From NCBI RefSeq assembly GCF_000708265.2, contig NZ_JCKI01000004.1, forward strand, positions 248,001-312,000: a stretch of 64,000 nucleotides of DNA, given 5' to 3'. Below, piece by piece: positions 8,706 to 16,714 of the stretch. How positions within the stretch are numbered: the stretch's first letter is position 1; every line of letters starts with the position of its first letter. The notes under the pieces are model-generated. The model did no database searches, had not been told where the DNA came from, and saw only the letters and a program-made list of their open reading frames with translations. This DNA comes from Pedobacter sp. R20-19 (lineage in GTDB: Bacteria > Bacteroidota > Bacteroidia > Sphingobacteriales > Sphingobacteriaceae). A program made the translations under genes and the position numbers.

Positions 8706-10631
8706 TTAAACTGTTATTTCTTTTTTTAATAAATCGCTGAACTCTTCCAACGTCATTTCTCCTAAATCTCCTTCACCATGCTTACGTACTGAAACTTTTC
8801 CTTCAGCCATCTCTTTATCGCCAATAATAAGCATATAAGGGATCTTTTTAACTTCGGCATCACGGATTTTTCGTCCGATTTTCTCATCTCGGAAGTCAAT
8901 CAGCCCGCGAATATCGGAATTATTTAGTTCATCTAAAACTTTTTTTGCATATTCTTCATATTTTTCTGAAATCGGAAGAATAATAAATTGTTCAGGACTC
9001 AACCATAAAGGAAAATTACCTGCACAGTGTTCTATTAAAACAGCAATGAATCTTTCCAGCGAACCAAATGGCGCACGGTGAATCATTACTGGTCTGTGTT
9101 TCTGGTTATCGCTACCAGTGTACTCTAGTTCAAAACGCTCTGGTAAGTTATAATCAACCTGAATGGTTCCCAGTTGCCACTTTCTACCTAAAGCATCTTT
9201 CACCATAAAATCTAGCTTAGGGCCATAAAAAGCTGCTTCGCCATATTCTACAACCGTATTTAATCCTTTTTCAGCAGCAGCCTCGATAATCGATTCTTCT
9301 GCCAGTTTCCAGTTTTCATCATTACCGATATACTTTGATTTATTATCCGGATCACGAAGAGATACCTGAGCTATATAATTATCAAAACCTAATGATTTAA
9401 ATACATAAAGTACTAAATCGATCACTTTTTTAAATTCTTCTTTTACCTGATCAGGACGACAAAATAAGTGTGCATCATCTTGAGTAAAGCCTCTTACACG
9501 TGTTAAACCATGTAACTCACCACTTTGTTCATAACGATATACCGTACCAAATTCTGCAAAACGAACAGGCAGATCCTTGTAAGATCGCGGCTTAAATTTG
9601 TACATTTCACAGTGATGCGGACAATTCATCGGCTTTAATAAAAACTCCTCTCCTTCTTGTGGAGTCTTTATTGGCTGAAAACTGTCTTTACCGTATTTTT
9701 CGTAATGACCAGATGTGATATATAAATTCTTATTCCCTATATGTGGTGTAACTACCTGTTCATAACCATGTTTTGCTTGTGCTTTTGTTAGAAACTGTAC
9801 TAATCGTTCTCTTAAAGCAGTTCCTTTTGGTAACCACATTGGTAAGCCCATTCCTACCTTTTCTGAGAACATAAAAAGCTCTAGTTCTTTTCCAAGTTTA
9901 CGGTGGTCGCGTTTCTTAGCCTCCTCAATCATGGCAAGATATTCGGTAAGCTCGCTTGCCTTTGGAAAAGTTACACCATAAATACGGGTTAATTGCTTTT
10001 TAGTTTCATCACCTCGCCAGTAAGCGCCAGCAACGTTCATTAGCTTTACAGCTTTAACAAAACCTGTATTTGGAATATGTGGACCACGACATAAATCAGT
10101 AAACTGACCTTGAGAATAGAAAGTAATTTTTCCATCTTCCAAACCGTCAATCAGATCCAGTTTATATTCATCACCTTTTTCAGTGAAATATTTAATTGCA
10201 TCAGCCTTGCTTACACTTTCACGGGTGAAAGTTTCTTTTTGCTTGGCTAATTCAATCATCTTGGTTTCGATGGCTTTGAAATCATCCGAAGAAAATTCCT
10301 TTTCACCAAAATCTACATCATAATAAAAGCCAGTTTCAATCGCCGGACCAATACCAAACTTTGTTCCAGGATATAAAGCTTCTAAAGCTTCGGCCATTAA
10401 GTGGGCTGATGAATGCCAGAAAGTTGATTTACCAGCCGCATCATTCCAGGTTAGCAGTTTTACAGAAGAGTCAGCTTCTATTGGGCGTGTTGAATCCCAA
10501 ACTTCGCCATTCACTTCGGCAGCTAAAACATTACGGGCTAAACCCTCAGAAATTGATAATGCAATTTGATGGGCAGATGTGCCCTGTTCATACTGACGAA
10601 CGGAGCCGTCAGGTAAAGTAATATTAATCAT
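8706..10631 (-). CDS. thrS: threonyl-tRNA synthetase
   Basis: Class II aminoacyl-tRNA synthetase charging tRNA-Thr, 641 aa, standard length. Order of domains: TGS (residues 1-60, [19 protein letters not shown]), the editing domain with [11 protein letters not shown] near 73 (its HxxxH metal site), then the catalytic core with [16 protein letters not shown] near 335 (zinc Cys) and [23 protein letters not shown] (class II motif 2). The C-terminal anticodon-binding domain follows. First gene of the operon; its TAA stop abuts the possible ATT start of infC. A near-consensus -7 box on the minus strand (TATCTTCG) lies about 100 bp upstream. Confidence 0.98.
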   Translation of the reverse strand: MINITLPDGSVRQYEQGTSAHQIALSISEGLARNVLAAEVNGEVWDSTRPIEADSSVKLLTWNDAAGKSTFWHSSAHLMAEALEALYPGTKFGIGPAIETGFYYDVDFGEKEFSSDDFKAIETKMIELAKQKETFTRESVSKADAIKYFTEKGDEYKLDLIDGLEDGKITFYSQGQFTDLCRGPHIPNTGFVKAVKLMNVAGAYWRGDETKKQLTRIYGVTFPKASELTEYLAMIEEAKKRDHRKLGKELELFMFSEKVGMGLPMWLPKGTALRERLVQFLTKAQAKHGYEQVVTPHIGNKNLYITSGHYEKYGKDSFQPIKTPQEGEEFLLKPMNCPHHCEMYKFKPRSYKDLPVRFAEFGTVYRYEQSGELHGLTRVRGFTQDDAHLFCRPDQVKEEFKKVIDLVLYVFKSLGFDNYIAQVSLRDPDNKSKYIGNDENWKLAEESIIEAAAEKGLNTVVEYGEAAFYGPKLDFMVKDALGRKWQLGTIQVDYNLPERFELEYTGSDNQKHRPVMIHRAPFGSLERFIAVLIEHCAGNFPLWLSPEQFIILPISEKYEEYAKKVLDELNNSDIRGLIDFRDEKIGRKIRDAEVKKIPYMLIIGDKEMAEGKVSVRKHGEGDLGEMTLEEFSDLLKKEITV

Positions 10632-10808
10632 CTACAACTATGATTTGTTCCTTATCCAGTATTGAAGTTTCGGAACGGTTTAAAAATATGGTGAATTCTA
10701 AATCACATACCAAGTGATTTTTGTGATTGCGAAGATAAGTAAATTTATTTCAACGTTATTTTAGGTCGAAAAATATTTTTGAGAATTTGAGATGGTTGAT
10801 TACAATAG

Positions 10809-11213
10809 ACAGATCCTGAATCAAGTTAAAAAACACTCAAATAAGACAGTATTCTATCCTTACTTCGCACAATTAATTTACTCATCTCGTCCTGGCCAGA
10901 CAGGCCTTCTTCTTTGGGCAACCAAAGAAGCAAAGTTGCCGGCTCACAATTTTTCTGTTCAAGTTAGTGAGTAGGCGTAGACTCTGCCATTCCGAAAAAT
11001 TGACCATGCAGGTCTAAAAGCAGAACGAAGGAACAGTTATCTGGCCTTGCTGGAAGGTTAGCGATTGCAATAAACAACAATTTGATGCTGATGCAAGAAG
11101 TATCTGCAAGCTTTTATGTTAACTGCATTATTCTTCTTGCCTGTCTTAAATCTGCGGGATCTATACAATTTACGGGATAAAATGATAATAATTGAAACAG
11201 ATCCTGAATCAAG
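10809..11213. repeat. structured non-coding element bracketed by a 17-bp direct repeat
   Basis: This gene-free stretch (10632-11297) separates thrS from a secreted-protein gene. ACAGATCCTGAATCAAG occurs at 10809-10825 and 11197-11213. Between them the DNA is more GC-rich and strongly self-complementary. A 9-bp stem capped by a GCAA (GNRA-type) tetraloop is at 10909-10930. CAATTTTTC (10947-10955) pairs with GAAAAATTG (10994-11002). A small hairpin is at 11002-11014, and CTGTTC (10955-10960) can pair with GAACAG (11031-11036) across that stem. Such structure argues for RNA or repeat function over coding, although a 60-codon frame exists at 10792-10974. I believe this sequence type recurs in related genomes, but that is memory, not tested. 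Confidence 0.45.
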
Positions 11214-11244
11214 CTCATGTACACCACAAAAACTGCTCTTATAC

Positions 11245-11280
11245 AAAAAAAGCCTTTCGAAAATAAATCCGAAAGGCTTC
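11245..11280 (-). terminator. intrinsic terminator after the secreted GLPGLI-like gene
   Basis: AAGCCTTTCG (11250-11259) pairs with CGAAAGGCTT (11270-11279). Read on the minus strand the stem is followed by seven T. It starts about 18 nt past the stop of the gene ending at 11298. Confidence 0.75.
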
Positions 11281-11297
11281 CATAATATTGTGTTAAA

Positions 11298-12191
11298 TTA
11301 ATTCCCTGGAACAACGATTCGCTGAACACCACCACCCGGTCTGTTTTGTCTGAAACGTTTCATCATATTGTCCATTTTAATCTTATATTCCTCTTCAGTA
11401 ATTAATTTGGCTTTTTTTGGAGGGGTAACATCTTTGGCACTCACTCCTCTGTATTCAATGCTTTTAGCGATGGTTGAGCTGCCTCTGCCTTCAATCGCTA
11501 AAACAGTACCTTCCGTCCACATTTTAGGATTTGGAGAAAAATTAAATCCCAGATCATTCGTGTACCATATGTGTGTTTCTTCAGTTACATCTTTATCCAT
11601 GTCGAGAATTTTAACTGATCGGGTTGATTTTACAATTACTTCTTTACAATCAAAACCGATTATCTTTTTGGTTGCATCTGTTTTCAGCACTTCAATTTTA
11701 GGAGGTACAACTGGTTTAGCTTTAGCAGTATCAGCGTTTCCTCCACCCATTCTAAATGATCCTATCGGGCCAGAAGTAGATAAAGATAATTTACTAGGCA
11801 TATAATAAGTAGTATCATTTAAATCGAAAACTTCTGTTAGTTTTTGATCAGCAAAGCTATAATAGTATTCGCGGTTGCCTCCGCCCCCGCCAAAACGCAT
11901 CATCATTCTACCTATGCCACCACCGCCGCCACCTGCTCCGTTACTATCTTCTATGTCCTCAACTGGCATATAACTTGCGTTTGTAGCATTAAATAATAAC
12001 TCGAAATTGCTTTTACTGGATGAAGGCATTCTTGCCTTCATCTGATCTGGAATTTGCATCCCACTTGCAGCTGCCATGGCGGCCGGATCAATAGTTGTTT
12101 CAAACTGAATAGCGCCAGCGGTTTTCTTTTGCGCATCTGCTACAGATACCATCGCAAAAACGCTCATCAATACGCAAATTATTTTTTTCAT
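11298..12191 (-). CDS. secreted protein, GLPGLI-family-like, function unknown
   Basis: 297 aa with a clear Sec signal peptide of about 20 residues ending in VADAQ. The mature part begins QKKTAGAIQFETTID, and a middle segment is very Gly/Met-rich (GAGGGGGGIGRMMMRFGGGGG, near residues 86-106). KIIGFDCKEVIVKST and THIWYTNDLGFNFSPNPKMW resemble the strand pair and 'WYTxxLG' step of GLPGLI/DUF4412-type periplasmic proteins, in which a processed Cys-Lys segment precedes a conserved Trp-Tyr. Role is unknown. It is transcribed alone, with its own terminator. A second protein of similar plan lies at 55.1 kb. Confidence 0.6.
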   Translation of the reverse strand: MKKIICVLMSVFAMVSVADAQKKTAGAIQFETTIDPAAMAAASGMQIPDQMKARMPSSSKSNFELLFNATNASYMPVEDIEDSNGAGGGGGGIGRMMMRFGGGGGNREYYYSFADQKLTEVFDLNDTTYYMPSKLSLSTSGPIGSFRMGGGNADTAKAKPVVPPKIEVLKTDATKKIIGFDCKEVIVKSTRSVKILDMDKDVTEETHIWYTNDLGFNFSPNPKMWTEGTVLAIEGRGSSTIAKSIEYRGVSAKDVTPPKKAKLITEEEYKIKMDNMMKRFRQNRPGGGVQRIVVPGN

Positions 12192-12282
12192 GTTTTGTTC
12201 TTTTAGATTTTAGAGGCAGTTATACTAAAAAGGTTTAATGAAGGGGTGGCAGATTTATTGGAATTTAAAATTAGTATAAAAT

Positions 12283-13023
12283 TTAATATTCTGTGCTTTC
12301 CAGCCAGCCATTACATAATACATCTGCAATATGCATCGTTTTGATTGGCAGGTTATTTTTTTCGATATAACCTTGAAGGTGTAATAAGCACGATAAATCT
12401 GTAGAAATAATATAATCGGCATTTTGTGCCATGGCGTGATTTACTTTTTGTTCGGCCATGGCGGAAGAAATGGCATCAAACTTTACTGCAAAAGTCCCTC
12501 CAAAACCACAGCACATATCAGTATCCTGCATTTCTAACATTTCCAAACCGTGAACTTTCGAAAGCAACTGACGGGGTTCGTCTTTAATTTTACATTCACG
12601 AAGCGCACTGCATGAATCGTGATAAACGGCCTTACCCTCTAACTCTGCTCCGAAATAATCTTTCTTCGCTACATTGATTAAAAAGTCTGATAGTTCCCAT
12701 ATATTAGATTGTAAATTCCTGCATTTGTTGTGCACTATAGTATTGGTAAATAAATCATTATATCCACCTTTTACCATGCCCACACAGGAAGCTGATGGTG
12801 CAACTACATAAGTATTTTCTGAAAAATCATTTAAGAATTTAGTTCCCACTTCTTTTGCTTCATCCCAGTAACCAGCATTATAAGCAGGTTGCCCACAACA
12901 GGTTTGTTTTGAATTGTAGCTAACTTCGCACCCTGATTTTTCCAATAACCTTAACGTGTTAAAAGCGGTTTCAGGATAGAGCTGATCTACAAAACAAGGC
13001 ACAAATAATTCTACTTTCATCAT
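12283..13023 (-). CDS. LutA/GlcF-like (Fe-S)-binding heterodisulfide-type protein
   Basis: 246-aa protein with two CCG cysteine-rich domains: CCGQPAYNAGYWDEA at about residue 42 and CCGFGGTFAVKF near 170, plus further Cys (PSASCVGMV, HDSCSALRECK) that complete the clusters. This is the LutA (YkgE) family, one of three subunits of the LutABC L-lactate oxidation complex. LutB and LutC are not in this window, so the partner is unknown and the lactate role is inferred from family only. Start Met-Met at 13023. It follows the MFS gene by 16 bp and is probably co-transcribed with it. Confidence 0.85.
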   Translation of the reverse strand: MMKVELFVPCFVDQLYPETAFNTLRLLEKSGCEVSYNSKQTCCGQPAYNAGYWDEAKEVGTKFLNDFSENTYVVAPSASCVGMVKGGYNDLFTNTIVHNKCRNLQSNIWELSDFLINVAKKDYFGAELEGKAVYHDSCSALRECKIKDEPRQLLSKVHGLEMLEMQDTDMCCGFGGTFAVKFDAISSAMAEQKVNHAMAQNADYIISTDLSCLLHLQGYIEKNNLPIKTMHIADVLCNGWLESTEY

Positions 13024-13039
13024 ATTCTTAAGGGCAAAC

Positions 13040-14347
13040 TTACGGTTTTACTATTTCTTTGCTTTCGTTTTTCCTTAAGATTAGCAAAAAGATTAAACCA
13101 ATGATAAAAAATGATGCTAAAGCAATAATAGAATAACGGATGTTTCCTGTTAAATCTTCAATATAGGCAAAGCTGAATAAGCCAATTACGATAGCCAGTT
13201 TCTCTGTAACATCATAAAAGCTAAAAAATGATGTGGTATCTGGTGTATTTAATGGCAAGTATTTAGAGTAGGTAGAACGCGATAATGATTGAATTCCACC
13301 CATAATTAAACCCACAATTGCAGCCAGTGAATAAAACTGATATTCATTGATAATGTAATAACCATAAACACAACAGCCAATCCAAACCAGAACCACCATA
13401 ATCAAAATGTTTATATTGCCTATTTTTTTGGCCAAATAAGACATTAGTAACGCACCAGGAATGGCAACCAACTGAATAATCAAAATCACTGCAATCAGTT
13501 TTGCTGTGCCTAATTTTAATGTTTTCTCAGCAAAACCGGCTGCCGCCAACATAATGGTTTGTACGCCCATGGAATAAAAGAAGAAGGAGAAGAGAAAGCC
13601 TTTTAATCTTTTAATCTTTTTCAATTGCATCCAAACCTTTGTTAATTCACTAAAACCATCTTTAATAATATTGGTCTTTATTTTTAATACTTGTGGCGTT
13701 CCATTTGGAAAAACGTTAAATGGAATTTGTGAAAAGGCAATCCACCATACACCCACCAGTAGAAATGATAATCTTGGGGGAAAAGATGCATCTGTAATGC
13801 CGAACCATTCTGGTTTTAATACAAATAAGAAACAAATCAACTGAAGCAAAACAGACCCTATATATCCGTAAGAAAAGCCTTGTGCACTTACGCGATCCTG
13901 ATGTTCCTCTGTTGCAATTTCTGGTAAATAAGAATTACTAAATAAAACACCACCAATATAGCCCATTGCCGCCAGTGCGAAAAATATGATGCTCATTTCG
14001 AGTGTATCCAGCTTAAAGAAATATAGTGCCATACATGCCAAACCACCCATGTAAGTGAAAAATTTCATAAAAGATTTTTTGTTTCCCCTTCTATCAGCAA
14101 TAGAGGAAAGTATAGGTAAGGCTAAAGCCATAATTAAATACGCAAAAGATAGCGCATAATTAGAAAGTGATGTATTAACAAAGGTTCTTCCAAAAAAGGT
14201 AACCTGATCACCATGTTCTTTTGTGGTGGTAATAATGGTATAATAAGCCGGAAAAATAGTTGATGTAATCACCAGATTATAGGCGGAGTTTGCCCAATCG
14301 AAGAAAGCCCATGAGCGGATGGTTTTCTTATTATTTTTTTCTATCAT
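13040..14347 (-). CDS. UMF1-type MFS transporter (Atg22-like)
   Basis: 435-aa inner-membrane protein with about 12 hydrophobic segments. The start SWAFFDWANSAYNLVITSTIFPAYY is the diagnostic Atg22/UMF1 family beginning. SSIADRRGNKKSFMKFF is the cytoplasmic MFS loop after the second or third helix, and GGIQSLSRSTYSKYLP the second-half equivalent, highly typical of the family. Substrate is not known; yeast Atg22 exports amino acids from the vacuole. Upstream gene of the pair with the LutA-like protein. Confidence 0.85.
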   Translation of the reverse strand: MIEKNNKKTIRSWAFFDWANSAYNLVITSTIFPAYYTIITTTKEHGDQVTFFGRTFVNTSLSNYALSFAYLIMALALPILSSIADRRGNKKSFMKFFTYMGGLACMALYFFKLDTLEMSIIFFALAAMGYIGGVLFSNSYLPEIATEEHQDRVSAQGFSYGYIGSVLLQLICFLFVLKPEWFGITDASFPPRLSFLLVGVWWIAFSQIPFNVFPNGTPQVLKIKTNIIKDGFSELTKVWMQLKKIKRLKGFLFSFFFYSMGVQTIMLAAAGFAEKTLKLGTAKLIAVILIIQLVAIPGALLMSYLAKKIGNINILIMVVLVWIGCCVYGYYIINEYQFYSLAAIVGLIMGGIQSLSRSTYSKYLPLNTPDTTSFFSFYDVTEKLAIVIGLFSFAYIEDLTGNIRYSIIALASFFIIGLIFLLILRKNESKEIVKP

Positions 14348-14393
14348 TTATATTTTCGCTTCGCGGATGATTACAGAGATTGATTTCTGATTA

Positions 14394-14401
14394 CAAAACT
14401 A
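14394..14401 (-). promoter_or_regulatory. -7 box for the MFS/LutA-like operon
   Basis: TAGTTTTG on the minus strand matches TAnnTTTG. The predicted start near 14388 gives a leader of about 40 nt. No good -33 TTTG is visible. Confidence 0.3.
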
Positions 14402-14455
14402 ATATTTTATCGATCATTTTAGCTAGCTCTTTTAACAGTTTTCAATTCCTAAATC

Positions 14456-16354
14456 TCACATCTCAAGATAATACTTCTTCCCGTCAGTTTTAATCTTGCC
14501 CGCATCTAATAATTCGCGGATGGCATTGATGCGTTCATGCTCTGAACCATTCTTTATCCCGGTTACCAGATCATCTAAATTTAAAGGTTGCTGCTGCAAT
14601 AGGGAAACGATTTCAAAGTCAATCTCATCATCTTTCTGATGGTCAATTTCTGCTTTTTTTTCGGCCAGACAAACATCACAAACGCCACATTTTGAAGCAT
14701 GGTGTTCATCAAAATAGGCCAGTAATTGAATGCTGCGACAAATATTTGTAGATGCATAACCAATCACCGCATTAACTTGCTTAAGTAGAATTTCTTTACG
14801 CAGTTCAAGGTATTTTATATCTAAATCAAAATGATCCATATCTACACGAGGCCGAATATACTGTAGCTGTGGTTGATCCGTTTGCTGAATATAAGTGAGC
14901 AATTCTAGTGATTGTAACTTATTTAGTAAGGCAATAATATCCTGATATGATAGACCAGTTCTCTTGGCTAAATCTGCTTCTTTAATATTAATAAAACCAT
15001 CAAAAGCGCCACCGTGTGATCTGAGAATGGTTTTGATCATGCTATCATAAGCTCTATTTTCAATCTGAAACCGATAAACATCTTCGTGACTGGCAATAAA
15101 CATCATTCTTGAGGGTAGAAAAACACTTTCTGATAAGGTTAGATAGCCATCATGTTCCAAAAATTTTAAGGTAGATATTGTTTTTAAAACACTGATATTA
15201 AATCGCTTACAAAAATCAGCAAGATCAAAAGTAAAGGTTAAACCTTCGCCTGCACCAAAAGCCAATTGAAAGTAACTGCCTAAATAATGGTAAATTTTAC
15301 GAATTTCATCCGGAGAAGGGAAACTATCAATATAGCGTGATTCAAGATTCATCATATCAGACTGATTGGCAAGTAAAACGGCATAGCTTCTTTTTTCGTC
15401 ACGCCCGGCCCTCCCAGCCTCTTGATAGTATGCCTCCAAGCTTTCGGGTAAATCTAAATGTACCACTATTCGCACATCAGCCTTATCAATGCCCATTCCA
15501 AAAGCATTTGTGGCCACCATAATACGGGTCTTATTCAATTTCCAATCTTCCTGTTTTTGAAAACGGACATCCCTTTCTAAACCAGCATGATAAAAATCAG
15601 CTTTAATGTGATTGCGGTTTAAGAAGTTCGATACTTCCGCCGTTTCCCGTCGATTGCGGACATATACTAAACCTGTTCCATTTACATTTCTGCAAATATC
15701 CAGCAGTTTTTTATATTTATCTTCCTTATTAAAAACTACATAACTGAGGTTATCGCGGGCAAAGCTTTTAACAAAAACCTGTGCATCTTTCATCTCCAGC
15801 TTTTCAATAATATCCTGCCTTACGAAATTTGTAGCGGTAGCAGTAAGTGCTAAAACCGGTACATCGGGTAAAATTTCCCGGAGTTTGGAAATTTGCTGAT
15901 AGGGCGGGCGAAAATCGTATCCCCATTGGGAGATACAATGCGCTTCATCAACCGCAATCAGATTCACGTTCATATAAGAAATCCTTACCCTCACCAATTC
16001 AGAAAGTAACCTTTCCGGAGACAGGTATAAAAATTTGATTTTTCCGTAAATGCAGTTATCCAGTAAAATATCGATTTCGCGTTTCCCCATTCCTGCGTAA
16101 ATGGCAATCGCCTCTATACCTTTTGATTTTAGATTCTCAACCTGATCTTTCATCAAAGCAATTAATGGCGAAACCACAATGCAAATACCTTCTTTTACCA
16201 ATGCAGGAATCTGAAAGCAAACAGACTTGCCACCACCAGTGGGCAAAAGCGCTAAACTGTCTTTTCCTTCTAAAACGGAATTGATAATATCTTGCTGTAA
16301 TGGTCGGAAAGCGGAGTAACCCCAATATTTTTGTAAAATCTCTATTGCTGTCAT
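14456..16354 (-). CDS. recQ: ATP-dependent DNA helicase RecQ
   Basis: 632-aa 3'-5' helicase for recombination and repair. Helicase domain 1 carries LLPTGGGKSVCFQ (Walker A, residues ~36-48) and AVDEAHCISQWGYDFRP (DEAH plus the RecQ aromatic loop). Domain 2 carries TNAFGMGIDKADVR and YYQEAGRAGRDEKRS. The RQC zinc-binding site is visible as CRSIQLLAYFDE followed by CGVCDVC near 560. The last 65 residues look like a small winged-helix segment, not an HRDC domain, as in many shorter Bacteroidota RecQ proteins. Upstream is a consensus -7 box, giving a short leader. Confidence 0.93.
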   Translation of the reverse strand: MTAIEILQKYWGYSAFRPLQQDIINSVLEGKDSLALLPTGGGKSVCFQIPALVKEGICIVVSPLIALMKDQVENLKSKGIEAIAIYAGMGKREIDILLDNCIYGKIKFLYLSPERLLSELVRVRISYMNVNLIAVDEAHCISQWGYDFRPPYQQISKLREILPDVPVLALTATATNFVRQDIIEKLEMKDAQVFVKSFARDNLSYVVFNKEDKYKKLLDICRNVNGTGLVYVRNRRETAEVSNFLNRNHIKADFYHAGLERDVRFQKQEDWKLNKTRIMVATNAFGMGIDKADVRIVVHLDLPESLEAYYQEAGRAGRDEKRSYAVLLANQSDMMNLESRYIDSFPSPDEIRKIYHYLGSYFQLAFGAGEGLTFTFDLADFCKRFNISVLKTISTLKFLEHDGYLTLSESVFLPSRMMFIASHEDVYRFQIENRAYDSMIKTILRSHGGAFDGFINIKEADLAKRTGLSYQDIIALLNKLQSLELLTYIQQTDQPQLQYIRPRVDMDHFDLDIKYLELRKEILLKQVNAVIGYASTNICRSIQLLAYFDEHHASKCGVCDVCLAEKKAEIDHQKDDEIDFEIVSLLQQQPLNLDDLVTGIKNGSEHERINAIRELLDAGKIKTDGKKYYLEM

Positions 16355-16367
16355 AAATCGGCGGTAT

Positions 16368-16375
16368 CAAAACTA
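16368..16375 (-). promoter_or_regulatory. -7 box for recQ
   Basis: TAGTTTTG on the minus strand matches TAnnTTTG. The predicted start near 16362 lies about 8 nt before the recQ ATG. A -33 element is not clear. Confidence 0.35.
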
Positions 16376-16440
16376 TAAAATTTATATGTAAAGCAGTAGT
16401 ATATTTACAATTGGCGCAAAACCATTTTGCAAAAGATTAT

Positions 16441-16448
16441 TAACTTTG
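16441..16448 (+). promoter_or_regulatory. -7 box before the 82-aa gene and amidohydrolase
   Basis: TAACTTTG matches TAnnTTTG. The predicted start is near 16454, about 11 nt before the ATG at 16465. The nearest TTTG (16426-16429) is too close to be a normal -33 element. Confidence 0.35.
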
Positions 16449-16464
16449 TTCAATACCTAAATAA

Positions 16465-16713
16465 ATGCTGGAAAGTCAGCTCACAAAAATTATAAGCTTA
16501 ATTAGAAATGCCAAATGCAGACAATCTGTTGTAAAAGAGTTGGCTGAATTTTTATCAAGAAATAATCCTATTAGCAGTAGTTTTTTTGAGCGTTCCATTA
16601 CAGAAAATATAAAACTCTCGGCAGTGCTGAGAGAAATGCTTCAAGAAATTCAAAACATAACTCCCAAAAAAGATACCACAACAAAAAATACACGAACTAT
16701 TCCGGTAATATAA
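16465..16713 (+). CDS. small hypothetical protein
   Basis: 82-aa protein, not recognised. It is helical and polar, with no signal peptide or membrane segment. Residues 1-60 (LESQLTKIISLIRNAKCRQSVVKELAEFLS) look like two or three amphipathic helices, and the Lys/Thr-rich tail (TPKKDTTTKNTRT) looks disordered. It has a -7 box just upstream, and its stop is 1 nt before the ATG of the amidohydrolase, so the two are probably co-transcribed. Coding by position and promoter; function unknown. Confidence 0.5.
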   Translation: MLESQLTKIISLIRNAKCRQSVVKELAEFLSRNNPISSSFFERSITENIKLSAVLREMLQEIQNITPKKDTTTKNTRTIPVI

Positions 16714-16714
16714 A

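Noticed and set aside
10792-10974. 60-codon plus-strand frame in the structured element
   Set aside because: Its DNA is dominated by inverted repeats, the peptide has no domain or leader, and the frame is best explained by the structured repeat.
11058-11335. Overlapping frames of 61-73 codons on both strands
   Set aside because: They overlap each other and a terminator, and none has a recognisable protein pattern.
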